64,000 nucleotides of DNA from Pandoraea cepalis (GCF_902459665.1 NZ_CABPSL010000004.1:186001-250000); one strand, 5' to 3'. Shown: positions 1-11,503, counted from the stretch's first letter. The notes: generated by a model not told the origin, from the letters alone. Translations and numbers: made by a program.

Positions 1-152
1 CGCACAAGGTCGACGCGACGATGGCGTTCATGTTCGAGACGCCGGCGATCATCCGCCCCACACGCTTCGCGCTGGAGACCAAGCAGCGGCAGGACAACTA
101 CTACACCTGCTGGCAAGGGTTGAAGAAGCACTTCAACCCGAACCAGAAGTAA
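1..152 (+). CDS. hmgA: Homogentisate 1,2-dioxygenase, C-terminal end (partial)
   Basis: Only the last 49 codons are in the window; the gene starts upstream of base 1. The frame ends with the typical homogentisate dioxygenase tail: MAFMFET, then RPTRFALET, then the [12 protein letters not shown] stretch. The enzyme opens the ring of homogentisate to maleylacetoacetate in tyrosine and phenylalanine breakdown, using a non-heme iron held by residues that lie upstream of this fragment. The fumarylacetoacetase gene follows 100 bp downstream on the same strand, as expected for an hmgA-fahA operon. The identification rests on the C-terminal motif plus this neighbour. Confidence 0.9.
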   Translation, partial: HKVDATMAFMFETPAIIRPTRFALETKQRQDNYYTCWQGLKKHFNPNQK

Positions 153-252
153 GCGGCCTCGCGTCGCAACGTCGCCAACCCCTGACACGGCCGGCCGCAC
201 CCTTCGATGGTGCAGCGCCGGCCGATGCGCTGTCTCAAACAAGGAATTCCCT

Positions 253-1536
253 ATGTCAGCACTCCCACAAAGCTGGGTCGCGTCCGCCAACACTGGCGTG
301 ACCGACTTCCCCCTGCAAAACCTGCCGTACGGCGTGTTCAGCACCGCGTCGCAACCGACGCCGCGTGTTGGCGTGGCCATTGGCGATCAGGTACTGGACC
401 TGGCGGCGCTCGAAGCCGCCGGCGTGCTCAAGGTCGCCGAGGCCGGTGGCGCGACGGTCTTCTCGCAGCCCGCCATCAATGCGTTCGTGGCACTGGGCAG
501 CGCGGCGTGGCGCGCCACGCGCGCGCGCCTGACGTCGCTGCTCGCCGTGGACGGCGATGCCGCCCTGCGTGAAAACGCCGCGTTGCGGGCTCAGGCACTT
601 GTGCCGCTCGCACAGGTCACGTTGCATCTGCCGGTGCAAGTGCCCGGCTACACCGACTTCTATTCGTCGCGAGAGCACGCGACCAACGTGGGCAGCATGT
701 TCCGCGATCCGGCCAACGCGCTGCTGCCGAACTGGTTGGAAATCCCCATCGGCTATAACGGTCGGGCCAGCTCCGTGGTCGTGAGCGGCACGCCGATTCA
801 TCGCCCGAACGGACAGATCAAGTTGCCCGATGCGCCGCGCCCGATTTTCGACGCGTGCCGCAAGCTCGACTTCGAACTCGAAACCGGCTTCATCGTCGGT
901 CGTGACACGTCGCTGGGCGACAGCCTGAGCGTGGACGCGGCCGAAGCGGCCATCTTCGGGATGGTGTTGCTCAACGATTGGTCGGCGCGCGACCTGCAGC
1001 AGTGGGAATACGTGCCGCTCGGTCCGTTCAACTCGAAGTCGTTCGGCACGTCCATCTCGCCGTGGGTGGTGACGATGGAAGCGCTCGAACCGTTCCGCGT
1101 GGCCGGCCCCGAGCAGAATCCGCAGCCGGTCTCGTACCTGCAGCAGCAGGGCAAGCATGCCTTCGACATCGCGCTTGAAGTGCTGCTGCAAGCCGACGGC
1201 GACACGCAGGCGACGTCCATCTGCCGCACCAACTTCCGTCACATGTACTGGAGCATGGCGCAACAGTTCGCTCACCATACGGTCTCAGGCTGTAATGTGC
1301 GCGTGGGCGACCTGATGGGCTCGGGCACGATCAGCGGCCCGACGCCGGACTCGTTCGGCAGCCTGCTCGAACTGACGTGGAACGGCAAGAACCCGATCAC
1401 GCTCGCCAGCGGTGCGAAACGCACGTTCATCGAAGACGGCGATACCGTGGTGATGACCGGCTGGTGCCAGGGGGATGGTTACCGCGTGGGCTTCGGCGAA
1501 GTCTCGGGCCAGATCCTGCCCGCGAAGGCGAGATAA
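253..1536 (+). CDS. fahA: Fumarylacetoacetase
   Basis: This 427-residue protein hydrolyses fumarylacetoacetate to fumarate and acetoacetate, the last step of tyrosine catabolism in the cytosol. The N-terminal SH3-like domain (about residues 1-125) is followed by the FAH catalytic domain. Family metal and catalytic residues are visible: Asp135 in YTDFY and His142 in REHATN, seven apart as in the mammalian enzyme, then the two Glu of DFELETGF and the Asp of LNDWSARD. The length matches the family. AAGGAAT precedes the ATG by a few bases, supporting this start. It lies directly downstream of hmgA and probably shares its transcript. Confidence 0.96.
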   Translation: MSALPQSWVASANTGVTDFPLQNLPYGVFSTASQPTPRVGVAIGDQVLDLAALEAAGVLKVAEAGGATVFSQPAINAFVALGSAAWRATRARLTSLLAVDGDAALRENAALRAQALVPLAQVTLHLPVQVPGYTDFYSSREHATNVGSMFRDPANALLPNWLEIPIGYNGRASSVVVSGTPIHRPNGQIKLPDAPRPIFDACRKLDFELETGFIVGRDTSLGDSLSVDAAEAAIFGMVLLNDWSARDLQQWEYVPLGPFNSKSFGTSISPWVVTMEALEPFRVAGPEQNPQPVSYLQQQGKHAFDIALEVLLQADGDTQATSICRTNFRHMYWSMAQQFAHHTVSGCNVRVGDLMGSGTISGPTPDSFGSLLELTWNGKNPITLASGAKRTFIEDGDTVVMTGWCQGDGYRVGFGEVSGQILPAKAR

Positions 1537-1561
1537 GCGGGAGCGGCGTGATGTGCGGACG

Positions 1562-1586
1562 TATGCCCGGAGGTTAGCCGGGCGTA
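1562..1586 (+). terminator. Hairpin downstream of fahA
   Basis: A 9-bp stem (TATGCCCGG paired with CCGGGCGTA, one G-U pair) closes a 7-nt loop 25 bases after the fahA stop. There is no long T-run behind it, so it is a weak terminator candidate or an RNA-stabilising hairpin. Confidence 0.4.
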
Positions 1587-1642
1587 TTGACGGATGCACC
1601 CGCGACGCGTCGTTCCGGTTCCCCGGGCGGCGTGTTTTTCGT

Positions 1643-1888
1643 TTATGGCCCTGGCGAAATCTCGCAGATGTGAGTGTGATCGAGGTGTGCCGGCGACAGT
1701 CGTTGCCACCACGGATTGATGCGGCCGACGATCAGGCTCGCACTCACGCGGCAACGCGTGGGTGTATAGGCGAGTTCGTTGCCGACCCGGCGTAACAGCG
1801 GCGGGTCGCCGAGACGGGCGCGGTGCGGCACGCGCAGCGAGCGGCGCGCGCGCGCAACGGGTAGCGGGGAGGCGGTGGCGTGTGACAT
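1643..1888 (-). CDS. Small basic hypothetical protein
   Basis: An 81-residue frame starting MSHATASPLP and rich in Arg in its first half, with a less biased second half (VGNELAYTPT, SASLIVGRINPWW). I do not recognise a family. It fills most of an otherwise empty 479-bp gap between fahA and the AI-2E gene. The second half is not the typical Arg/Pro/Ala-only composition of a high-GC shadow frame, and no overlapping gene explains it. The only upstream ribosome-binding candidate is a weak GGGA. It may be a real small gene or chance. Confidence 0.3.
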   Translation of the reverse strand: MSHATASPLPVARARRSLRVPHRARLGDPPLLRRVGNELAYTPTRCRVSASLIVGRINPWWQRLSPAHLDHTHICEISPGP

Positions 1889-2015
1889 TTGATATTTCCC
1901 GGAATCATGTGAAGACGGGAAATATTTAGCCACGTCGCGGCGAGCGGCGACAGGTGAAGCAATCCGAAAAATGCGTCCGATGGGCGTGACAGCCCACCGT
2001 CGCAGACAGGAGCAA

Positions 2016-3194
2016 TCATCGACGTTTGTCGTCCGGCACTGCCGGGGGCTCGGCCGCCACCGGGCCAGTCGGCGACGCCTCCGACGCAGGTGCGGCGGAC
2101 GTTGGCGCCGCCGGTGCGCCGCTCGGCGACAGTGGCGGACGGGCCAGACCCTCATTGATCCACGCGTTCAGCAGCGTATAGGTCACAGCCAGAATCACCG
2201 GCCCGACGAACAGGCCAACGATCCCGAACGTCAACATGCCCCCGAGTACCCCCGCGAGAATCAACGTCATCGGCAGATCGGCCCCCCGGCGGATCAGCAT
2301 CGGTCGCATGACGTTGTCGAGCATGCCGATGAAGACCGAGAGCACCAGCAGCAGCGTGGCGAGCGTCGGACTGTCCTGCCAGTAGAGCCACGCCACGCTT
2401 GAGAGCAGCACGGGGAACGGACCGATCTGGGCGATACAAAGCACCAGCATCAGCGCCGTGAGGAAGCCCGACAGCGGCACCCCCGTCAACCACAGGCCGA
2501 GGCCACCGAGCAGCGACTGCGTCACGGCCGTGACCACGATCCCGAGCGCCACCGCGCGAATCGACATTCCGGCAAGCCGGACCGATTCTTCTCCCCGATC
2601 ACCGCCGAGGCGCCGCGCCATCCGAATCAGCGCACGCGCCGCGCGCTCTCCTTGCATAAAGAGGATGCCGGAGATGATCAGCGTGAGGCCAAGGTGAACC
2701 ACGAGCAAGCCGATCGACCCCAGCTTCGTGAATCCCCACGACGCTGCCTTGACCGCATAGGGTTGAATCCGCGCGACGAGACCGCCGGGGCCGGCGGCTG
2801 CAAGCGCCTGCCACTCTTCGGTGGCGCGCTGGCCGACTACGGGGATGCGGATCAGCCAGTCGGGCGGCATCGGCAGGCCACGCTGCCCGATGGAGTGCAC
2901 TTGCTCGCTGATGTCGGACGCGTGCCCGATCAGCGTGCCGATCGCGGCGGACAGCGGCGCGACGACGATCACGAGCATCCCGAAGATCATGACGGTGGTG
3001 GCGAGCCACCGTTTGCCCCACAGACGGCGTTGCAGACCAACGAGCAATGGCCAGGTCGACGCGACGATCGTCACCGCCCAGATGAATGCCGGCAAAAACG
3101 GGAGCAGGACCCATAACGTACCGATCATCAGCAGGCTGAGCACGAGAATCACGAGCAGGTTACGGGCGAGTTCGCTCGGGGTGGTGGAAAGCAT
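2016..3194 (-). CDS. AI-2E family transporter
   Basis: A 392-residue polytopic inner-membrane protein of the AI-2E/YdiK permease family (PF01594). Two N-terminal membrane helices are followed by a soluble loop containing SEQVHSIGQRGLPMPPDW, then a helix-rich half with IISGILFMQGE, TGVPLSGFLTALMLVLC and GMLTFGIVGLFVGPVILAV, as in family members. The C-terminal 40 residues are a Pro/Ala/Ser tail that is probably disordered. GGAG stands 5 nt before the ATG. The substrate cannot be told from sequence: members move autoinducer, metabolites or Na+. It is a single gene with no clear partner. Confidence 0.85.
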   Translation of the reverse strand: MLSTTPSELARNLLVILVLSLLMIGTLWVLLPFLPAFIWAVTIVASTWPLLVGLQRRLWGKRWLATTVMIFGMLVIVVAPLSAAIGTLIGHASDISEQVHSIGQRGLPMPPDWLIRIPVVGQRATEEWQALAAAGPGGLVARIQPYAVKAASWGFTKLGSIGLLVVHLGLTLIISGILFMQGERAARALIRMARRLGGDRGEESVRLAGMSIRAVALGIVVTAVTQSLLGGLGLWLTGVPLSGFLTALMLVLCIAQIGPFPVLLSSVAWLYWQDSPTLATLLLVLSVFIGMLDNVMRPMLIRRGADLPMTLILAGVLGGMLTFGIVGLFVGPVILAVTYTLLNAWINEGLARPPLSPSGAPAAPTSAAPASEASPTGPVAAEPPAVPDDKRR

Positions 3195-3324
3195 GGTCGC
3201 TCCGACAGGCAGGGGGGCGAACGCGCATCAACACGCGTCCGGACGTACAGGTTGCACGAGGTGTGCAGGTGAGAAGCACCATGCCATGCCTGCGCAGGCA
3301 CGGCAAGTGCGCCGCGCAGCCGCC

Positions 3325-5256
3325 TCACAGGGGTGTTGTTTCGCGGGGCTCGTCGTCGGAGTCGTCGGATGATGGGCTGGGCCACCTTGTACGGCGCAGC
3401 GGTGGGCTCAGCGCGCCGGGCGCCGTCGTCGTGCCGTGTCGGCGTGACCCCGGCGGGCGAAGGCTCGCATGCCCGTCATCGACGTGGCGGTTGCCCGCGA
3501 AGGGCGGCGACGCGGTGTGCGATGCGAGGGGGGCGGGGAGGGCGCGGATGGCGAGCGTCGGCGTTGGGGCGTTGTTGTTGACTTCCCCGGTAACGGCGCC
3601 GTGCGGGCTGTTGGGGCGCATCGACATGGCGCTTGCCGTCGATACGCCCGAGTCGGCCATCGTGACCACCGTGATGGTGCTGATTTTCGGTCGCGGTGCA
3701 CGACGTTCGTGCGCAGTGCGAATGTCCTCGCGCTGCGCGGCGCTATGGCCGATCGAGAAGATGAGGCCGATGAGACCGTAGAGCACGTCGAGCACTGCAA
3801 AGACATGCGCGTCTTCCACCAGACTAGGAGAATCGTCGCCAGGCGTGAGCTGCGTGGCGTTGAAGGCATCGGCGCCGTCGTCCCATCGCGTGGCGTTGTC
3901 GCGACCATGGCCGTGCGCCGAGCCGTCGCCCATCCAGGCAAGGTAGTAGAACGTGGCCGTGAGCGCGAACCAGATGAGCCGGGGCGGGGCAGAGCGAAGC
4001 ATGCCACGGACATCGCGGACGAACGCCTGCAGGTATGCGAGCCCTTCCCGGTCGTCGGGCTCACGTCGTGCGGTCTCGAGCAGCAACTCGGCCAGATTGT
4101 CCTGCGTGAGGATTTGCAGGCTGGCGTTATGCCGACTCGTGCCCAACTGGTGGATGATAGGCAACAGCGTCAATCCTGGGATGGGCGCCAGTGGAATTTC
4201 CAGCGCCGCGTGGAGGGTGTCGCCGAATCGCCGGGTGAAAATCCCGGGAAACCAGCGTGACACGCCGCGTTCGATGCCGTATCGCGCCCCATTGCGCAGC
4301 ACCCCGTAACAAAACACGAAGCCGAGCACTTGTGCAAAGGCCGCCCGATAAGGGGTAGAGAGGATCGCGCTTAGCCCTTCCAGGTCAGGCGCCGGCGTCG
4401 TGCGCGCGATCCGGTTGCGATACTGCCGCTGGGTCACGTTGAAGCCCGCCATGCCGAGCAGATTGATCAGCACGATCGCCAGCGCGGCCACGGGCGGCCA
4501 GAGCGGCGCTTGGGAACCGGTGGGATCGGTCGTCTCCGTCAGCAACGAGGCGAGCGTCGACCCGACGGCGAACGGCAGCGCGTCGCGCAGGGTGCCGATG
4601 CAGAACGCGCGCCAGGAGAACACCGGTCGCTGCTCGCGCAAGAGCGCTTCCAGACGATCGCTCACATCGCCGACGTCGAACCCATGGAGGGCAAGCGTTC
4701 GGGCCTGGCGATGCAGATGCGTGTGCAAGGTCTCGTGCCATGGTTGCATCGCCATGTCGCTGGCCGCTGGCAGGTCGTCAGGCCAAGGAGGCGCAAGCGG
4801 CGTGAGTGGGGCGCGCCATCCGTTGGTGACGGCGGGCGGACCCAACGCATTCAGGGCCGGCAAGGCAACCTCCTGCCATAGCGCATCGAAGATGCGTAGC
4901 GCGCGGCTTGCGCCCGGTCCCGCGTACATGTCGATCGTGAATGTGGGGGCGTCGACTGTCGACGGCCGAGTCGGGGCGGCGGGGGCCGAGGACGTTCGGA
5001 GTACGGGGCGTGGTGCGAGTGCCGCAGGCTCTCTGAGTGTGCCTGGGCTCGGGCACGCGTACGTCAGCGCCATGGGAGCGGTCGGCGACCCGGCCGCGAG
5101 GCCGGCCTGCGCGGCAGCTTGCTGGGCGCGCGCGAAATCCTCCTCCAGCGGGGTGACGGGCTCGCGTCGCTCGGCGTCGGTCACCTCGGTGGTTGCGAGC
5201 GGGGTATCAGGCGCAAGAAGGATGGTTGGAAGGCACGAGAAGCAGTTGCGGAGCAT
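3325..5256 (-). CDS. Unrecognised 643-residue membrane protein
   Basis: I do not recognise a family. The N-terminal ~200 residues are soluble and Ala/Pro-rich. Hydrophobic segments follow at about 217-240, 252-272, 304-321, 350-370, 426-443 and 484-503, giving four to six membrane spans. The C-terminal ~130 residues are a polar, Arg/Ser/Pro-rich tail ending in an acidic patch (DDSDDEP). A conserved-looking core lies between residues 205 and 440. No signal peptide or strong Shine-Dalgarno is seen before the ATG, so the start is uncertain. It stands alone between two unrelated genes. A secreted effector-like protein is possible but unsupported. Confidence 0.6.
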   Translation of the reverse strand: MLRNCFSCLPTILLAPDTPLATTEVTDAERREPVTPLEEDFARAQQAAAQAGLAAGSPTAPMALTYACPSPGTLREPAALAPRPVLRTSSAPAAPTRPSTVDAPTFTIDMYAGPGASRALRIFDALWQEVALPALNALGPPAVTNGWRAPLTPLAPPWPDDLPAASDMAMQPWHETLHTHLHRQARTLALHGFDVGDVSDRLEALLREQRPVFSWRAFCIGTLRDALPFAVGSTLASLLTETTDPTGSQAPLWPPVAALAIVLINLLGMAGFNVTQRQYRNRIARTTPAPDLEGLSAILSTPYRAAFAQVLGFVFCYGVLRNGARYGIERGVSRWFPGIFTRRFGDTLHAALEIPLAPIPGLTLLPIIHQLGTSRHNASLQILTQDNLAELLLETARREPDDREGLAYLQAFVRDVRGMLRSAPPRLIWFALTATFYYLAWMGDGSAHGHGRDNATRWDDGADAFNATQLTPGDDSPSLVEDAHVFAVLDVLYGLIGLIFSIGHSAAQREDIRTAHERRAPRPKISTITVVTMADSGVSTASAMSMRPNSPHGAVTGEVNNNAPTPTLAIRALPAPLASHTASPPFAGNRHVDDGHASLRPPGSRRHGTTTAPGALSPPLRRTRWPSPSSDDSDDEPRETTPL

Positions 5257-5461
5257 GGCGTCGTGGGCAGGACTAGGCCGGCGGCGAGGTGCCGGGCCTC
5301 AGACAGGAAGGGACGAAATGAAGCGGGCGATGCTACGCCCGTCTGCCCTTGACGGCCACGCCTGAACAGTCGTTTGAAGTCGTTCATTCGCGAAGTTGCG
5401 TAGCGGCATCAGGCCATTCCGCGATGCGCGATCAGGCATTGACCGTGCTTTGCATCACACG

Positions 5462-6517
5462 TTACGCATCGGGCACGACCATGACCCCGGCACGCAGTCC
5501 GTTCGCGACATCGGGATTGGGAAACACGATGCGTTCCTCCGGATGCGAAACCGTATAGGTGGTCTCGCCGTCGCGCGCCAGCACGGTGCCGGCGACGTAG
5601 GGCGTGAAGTTCGGTGTGTCGGCCGGGACGTCGAGCACGAATGCGTCCGTGCGGCGCACGATCTCGGCGGCCACGCGAAAGCGTCGGGCGCGCGGCACCT
5701 TGCCGTCATCGCGCTTGCCCATCTGCGCGCCGGACAACCAACGGCGCAGGGCGGCGTCGATGCCGGCAAAATCGTCAAGACGGTTTTGGCCGAAAGGCGC
5801 GACTTTTCCCAGCTCGAGCGTACAGCTCTCGGCGCCGAAGTTCGCACAGGTGTAATACGAGAACGTGACGGACGGCTGCTCGGTCAACATCACCGCTTCG
5901 ATATCGGCCGCGGCAAGTGTCTCGATCCAGTCGTCGCTTGCTGGACGCTGCGGCGGACTCGGCACCACCGCGAAGCGGGGGAAGAGTGACGCGCGAATCG
6001 CCGTGTGCATGTCCACGTGCCGACGCAGGCGACGTGCGTCGCGCGTCTCGGCGAAGAACTGCGCCACGATCACTTCGAGTTCACGCGCGCGCTGCACGGC
6101 GGGCGACTCCGCACGCTTGGCGTGAGCGCCCTGGAACAGCCGGTTCAGGTCGTATTCAAGATAACGCTTGCCGGCACGTACGGCGTCCGGGTTGCCAAGC
6201 ACGACGAGCACACGCTCGCGCAACGTCAGGCGGCCGTCGGCAATGTCACGCAGAATGCCGTCAACGATCTCGATCGGAGCGGTTTCGTCGCCGTGAATCC
6301 CGCACGAGAGGATGGCGTCGAAGCGTTGACCGCCAGGCGCGTCGATCGTGCCGGTGACCTGGTCCGCGTCGGCGGGTGTCAGTTCGAGCACCCCTTCAGC
6401 GTGGCGTTGCCAGCGTACGCCACAAGGCTCGATACCTTCGCTGGGGACACTGTCGTGCGATTCGCGCACGTCGCTTAGCCAGTGGCGCAGGGCCGAACGA
6501 TTGGCATCGGTCATCAT
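5462..6517 (-). CDS. astE: Succinylglutamate desuccinylase
   Basis: This 351-residue zinc hydrolase of the M14/AstE-AspA family cleaves N2-succinylglutamate to glutamate and succinate, the last step of the arginine succinyltransferase (AST) pathway. The zinc site is visible: CGIHGDETAPIE supplies His and Glu, and DMHTAIR supplies the second His. GGAG stands 7 nt before the first of two adjacent ATGs. Unusually, the gene runs away from astD-astB instead of following astB, with 206 bp between the divergent starts. astC and astA are not in the window. Confidence 0.93.
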   Translation of the reverse strand: MMTDANRSALRHWLSDVRESHDSVPSEGIEPCGVRWQRHAEGVLELTPADADQVTGTIDAPGGQRFDAILSCGIHGDETAPIEIVDGILRDIADGRLTLRERVLVVLGNPDAVRAGKRYLEYDLNRLFQGAHAKRAESPAVQRARELEVIVAQFFAETRDARRLRRHVDMHTAIRASLFPRFAVVPSPPQRPASDDWIETLAAADIEAVMLTEQPSVTFSYYTCANFGAESCTLELGKVAPFGQNRLDDFAGIDAALRRWLSGAQMGKRDDGKVPRARRFRVAAEIVRRTDAFVLDVPADTPNFTPYVAGTVLARDGETTYTVSHPEERIVFPNPDVANGLRAGVMVVPDA

Positions 6518-6519
6518 GA

Positions 6520-8205
<1,686 letters not shown>

Positions 8206-8247
8206 TCTTTCGATATCGACTTGTTTTCCGCTTTCCTAGGAATGGAT

Positions 8248-9609
8248 ATGACGCGTTTTGCCCTCGAAGCCAACTTCGATGGACTGGTTGGCCCCACGCA
8301 TAATTATGCGGGGTTGTCGTTCGGCAACGTTGCCTCTGCAAACAACGCCAATCGCGTATCGAATCCGCGCGAGGCAGCGCTGCAAGGGCTGGCCAAGATG
8401 AAGGCGTTGGCCGATCTGGGCTACGCCCAGGGTGTCTTGCCGCCGCAAGAGCGTCCGTCGGTTGCCTTGTTGCGCACGCTGGGCTTCTCCGGCAACGACC
8501 GGACGGTCATACGCGAGGCGGCTCGTACTGCCCCCGAGTTGCTGGGGGCGGCGTGTTCGGCCGCGAGCATGTGGACGGCCAACGCCGCCACCGTCAGCCC
8601 CTCGGCGGACACGGCTGACGGCCGGGTGCATTTCACGGCGGCCAATCTGTGCAGCAAGTTGCACCGCGCGTTCGAGCACGAGACGACGTCACGCGTGCTG
8701 CGTACCGCGTTCCCGGACGAAGCCCGCTTCGCCCATCACGACGCCTTGCCGGGCTGGCCGTCCTTGGGCGACGAGGGCGCGGCGAACCATACGCGGCTGT
8801 GCGGGGCCTACGGGGAGCGCGGGGTCGAGTTCTTCGTCTACGGACGAGACGATCTGGCGAGCGCGCCAGTACCGCGCCGGTTCCCGGCACGCCAGACGCT
8901 GCAGGCGAGTCAGGCGGTTACCCGTCTGCATGGGCTGGCGGCAGACGACGTGGTGTTCGCGCAGCAGCATCCCGACGCCATCGACGCCGGCGTCTTCCAT
9001 AACGATGTGATCGCCGTGGGCAATGGCAACGTGTTGTTCTGCCATGCCCGCGCGTTCGTCGATCAGGCGGCGGTGCTTGCGACGCTTCGCGAGCGGCTGG
9101 CGGCCCGGGGCACCTCGCTGGAGGTGGTGGAGGTCGGCACGGACGACGTCTCGATCGAGGACACCGTCGGCAGCTATCTTTTCAACAGCCAGTTGCTTGC
9201 GCGGGCACCCGCGGCGGACGGCGGGATGTCGCTCGTGGTGCCGCAGGAGTGTCGTGAGCGCCCGGCCGTGTGGCGCTTTCTCGAATCGCTGGTGGCCAGT
9301 GGTGGTCCGATTCGCGAGTTGCATGTGTTCGACTTGCGCGAGAGCATGCGCAACGGCGGCGGGCCGGCGTGCCTGCGTCTGCGTGTGGTGTTGACCGACG
9401 ACGAGCGCAAGGCGACCCACCCGGGGCTCTGGATCGACGATGCACGGTACGCCACGCTCACCGAATGGGTGAAGCGGCACTATCGTGACCGGTTGGCACT
9501 GGGCGATCTCGCCGACCCGGCCTTGCTCGACGAGAGCCGCAGCGCCCTTGACGATCTCACGCAATTGCTCGACCTGGGCAGTCTTTATTCATTTCAACGC
9601 GGCGCGTAA
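8248..9609 (+). CDS. astB: N-succinylarginine dihydrolase
   Basis: This 453-residue enzyme hydrolyses succinylarginine to succinylornithine, CO2 and two ammonia, the second step of the AST pathway. It begins with the hallmark [20 protein letters not shown]. The catalytic His region [16 protein letters not shown] and the catalytic Cys in ACLRLRVVL are present. The start at 8248 is chosen over in-frame starts at 8221 and 8242 because AGGA sits 6 nt before it and family members begin just before this motif. Downstream of astD in one operon. Confidence 0.95.
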   Translation: MTRFALEANFDGLVGPTHNYAGLSFGNVASANNANRVSNPREAALQGLAKMKALADLGYAQGVLPPQERPSVALLRTLGFSGNDRTVIREAARTAPELLGAACSAASMWTANAATVSPSADTADGRVHFTAANLCSKLHRAFEHETTSRVLRTAFPDEARFAHHDALPGWPSLGDEGAANHTRLCGAYGERGVEFFVYGRDDLASAPVPRRFPARQTLQASQAVTRLHGLAADDVVFAQQHPDAIDAGVFHNDVIAVGNGNVLFCHARAFVDQAAVLATLRERLAARGTSLEVVEVGTDDVSIEDTVGSYLFNSQLLARAPAADGGMSLVVPQECRERPAVWRFLESLVASGGPIRELHVFDLRESMRNGGGPACLRLRVVLTDDERKATHPGLWIDDARYATLTEWVKRHYRDRLALGDLADPALLDESRSALDDLTQLLDLGSLYSFQRGA

Positions 9610-9630
9610 GCGCCATCGGGAGTCGACGCG

Positions 9631-10200
9631 ATGACGACGATCATTGGTTTGTCCGGCAGCCTGCGCAAGGGCTCATACAACACGGCGTTGCTGGCGGCGG
9701 CGAAGGCGGTGGCGCCCGCTGGCGTCACGCTGGACATTCGCACATTGCATGGCATTCCGCTATATGACGGCGACGTGGAAGAAAGCGAGGGAATTCCAAC
9801 TGCCGTCGCCACGCTGAAGGACGCCATTGCACAAGCCGATGGCTTGTTGCTCGCTACGCCGGAGTACAACAACGGCATGCCGGGCGTGTTCAAGAATGCG
9901 CTCGACTGGCTATCGCGGCCCCCTGCCGATAGTGAGCGAGTGTTCCGCGACAAGCCGGTGGCGGTCATGGGAGCGTCGCCCGGTGGCTTCGGCACGATTC
10001 TCAGCCAGAACGCGTGGATGCCGGTGCTGCGCACGCTGCAGACCACGCCCTGGTGGCAAGGGCGCCTGATGGTGTCGCGCGCGAACAAGATCATCGACGC
10101 CGACGGGAATCTCCAGGACGACGCCGTTCGTCAGCAGCTGGCGGCGTTTGTCTCCGGATTCGTCGAGTTTATCGAGCATAGAGAGGGCGCGATTGGATAA
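9631..10200 (+). CDS. NAD(P)H-dependent FMN reductase
   Basis: A 189-residue flavodoxin-fold protein of the FMN_red family (PF03358). The phosphate-binding loop is GSLRKGSYN near the N-terminus, and PEYNNGMPGVFKNALDW forms the isoalloxazine-contact loop typical of quinone or azo-type reductases. GGAG precedes the ATG. It starts 21 bp after astB, so it may share that transcript, although it has no known role in arginine catabolism. A chromate or quinone reductase role is equally possible. Confidence 0.88.
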   Translation: MTTIIGLSGSLRKGSYNTALLAAAKAVAPAGVTLDIRTLHGIPLYDGDVEESEGIPTAVATLKDAIAQADGLLLATPEYNNGMPGVFKNALDWLSRPPADSERVFRDKPVAVMGASPGGFGTILSQNAWMPVLRTLQTTPWWQGRLMVSRANKIIDADGNLQDDAVRQQLAAFVSGFVEFIEHREGAIG

Positions 10201-10398
10201 TTACTGATAAAAATCAATTGGTTGCATAAAATTTCTCGTGTAATGGATGCGATAATGGGACGTGCGGAGCCTGGTCCAATCGTCAATGGCGAACCGATAA
10301 GCGATGCGACTCACGGATTGTTGGGCGATGCACTATGCTGAATGCAACGTATCGGCCGATACGTCGAACGCGTCCTTTCGTCAACCGGGGGTGCAGCC

Positions 10399-10701
10399 AT
10401 GCAAATCGAGTTTCCGGATCACCGTCCCGTATTCAACTATGAAGATCTGACGATTGAGTTCGCGGTTGTCGTCAATGGCCGGCCGATCGACTGCGCGGTG
10501 TCGGCCGAAGCCTTGGAGGATCATTTCGGCGCCTACTCGGCGCGCGCGGACGATTTGTTGCATGCCTTCGAACACGGGCGAACGGATATTCACGCGCTCA
10601 CGCGTGAATATCTGACGATGGGGCTTTCGGGCCCCGTATTGTTACGCAGCGGGCACTTTCGCTGGGTGCGCGAAGCCCGGCGGCAAGCCGCGCGGCGCTG
10701 A
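10399..10701 (+). CDS. DUF1488 family protein
   Basis: A 100-residue soluble protein matching the DUF1488 pattern: it opens MQIEFPDHRPVFNYED, then gives FAVVVNGRPIDCAVSAEAL and EDHFGA, the conserved family core. Function is unknown in the family. The open frame begins 19 codons earlier, but the ATG at 10399 gives the usual family N-terminus. An AT-rich stretch (10200-10255) upstream may hold a promoter. It is probably transcribed alone. Confidence 0.75.
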   Translation: MQIEFPDHRPVFNYEDLTIEFAVVVNGRPIDCAVSAEALEDHFGAYSARADDLLHAFEHGRTDIHALTREYLTMGLSGPVLLRSGHFRWVREARRQAARR

Positions 10702-10894
10702 TCGACGCACATCGTCGTTTATCAACGGCTTCCCGCCATGGGACGACTTCTCGGTGCCGAGTTGATTCGCGTCAAACCCGGGAATGTTTCGTCATACGAC
10801 GCAATAGGCGAGCCGCAAGGATCGGCGTAAGCTGGCATTGCCGCTCGGGAGGTTACGTCAGCGGCACCCTCGTCGATTACGATCAGGAGCCGCT

Positions 10895-11113
10895 ATGGGT
10901 TCGGAATTTCGCGTCGTCATCGCCTCGGTGGCGGCCTTCATGACGCTGGCCGGCGCGTTCGCCACCATTCACGGTTTGCTTTACGACCAAACGCACGTCA
11001 TGAAAGGCGGCGTGGTGACGGTGCTGTTCGGCATTCTGTTCATCGTGGCGATGCTCACGCCTTGGCCGAGCGACGACGAGCGCGAACGCAAGGATACCCA
11101 GGGCAAGCCCTGA
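10895..11113 (+). CDS. Small two-helix membrane protein, paralogue 1
   Basis: A 72-residue protein with two predicted membrane helices (about residues 5-28 and 36-57) and a charged C-terminus (DDERERKDTQGKP). AGGAG stands 5 nt before the ATG. The next gene, at 11277, encodes a clear paralogue: both share RVVIAS.AAF.TL.G.FATIHGLL at the N-terminus and ML.PW near the end. No family function is recognised. The pair looks like a local tandem duplication. Confidence 0.65.
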   Translation: MGSEFRVVIASVAAFMTLAGAFATIHGLLYDQTHVMKGGVVTVLFGILFIVAMLTPWPSDDERERKDTQGKP

Positions 11114-11276
11114 GTCGGGGTAACCGTTTGGTTCGCCGCGTTCTACACTGCTAAGTGAGGGACGCCGTCGAAGTCAGCCGAAAGTCGTGCAGCCCCGACC
11201 GGGCAAGCCCCACGTCGGATCGATTTCCCCGCATGAAACGCTTCGCAACGCGCGTGGTCTCGTTGCGAGGTGCCGT

Positions 11277-11468
11277 ATGTGTTCCGATACCCGCGTCGTG
11301 ATTGCCTCCATCGCCGCATTCGTGACGCTGGGCGGCATATTCGCCACCATTCATGGCCTGCTGTTCAACCTGCCGGAGGTGTCGCGCTACGGCGTGGCCG
11401 CGGTTTTGGCGGGGGCGACGTGCACGGCCACGATGCTTATTCCGTGGGGTTCGCGCGACGAGTCGTGA
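11277..11468 (+). CDS. Small two-helix membrane protein, paralogue 2
   Basis: A 63-residue protein homologous to its upstream neighbour at 10895-11113. It shares TRVVIASIAAFVTLGG, FATIHGLL and MLIPW at matching positions, while the second helix and the tail have diverged. GAGGT lies 6 nt before the ATG at 11277, so this start is preferred over the upstream in-frame codons. The 163 bp between the two genes leave room for a separate promoter. Function unknown. Confidence 0.62.
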   Translation: MCSDTRVVIASIAAFVTLGGIFATIHGLLFNLPEVSRYGVAAVLAGATCTATMLIPWGSRDES

Positions 11469-11503
11469 CGCGACGCGCCGACAGGCGCATCCGCGCGGGC
11501 ACT

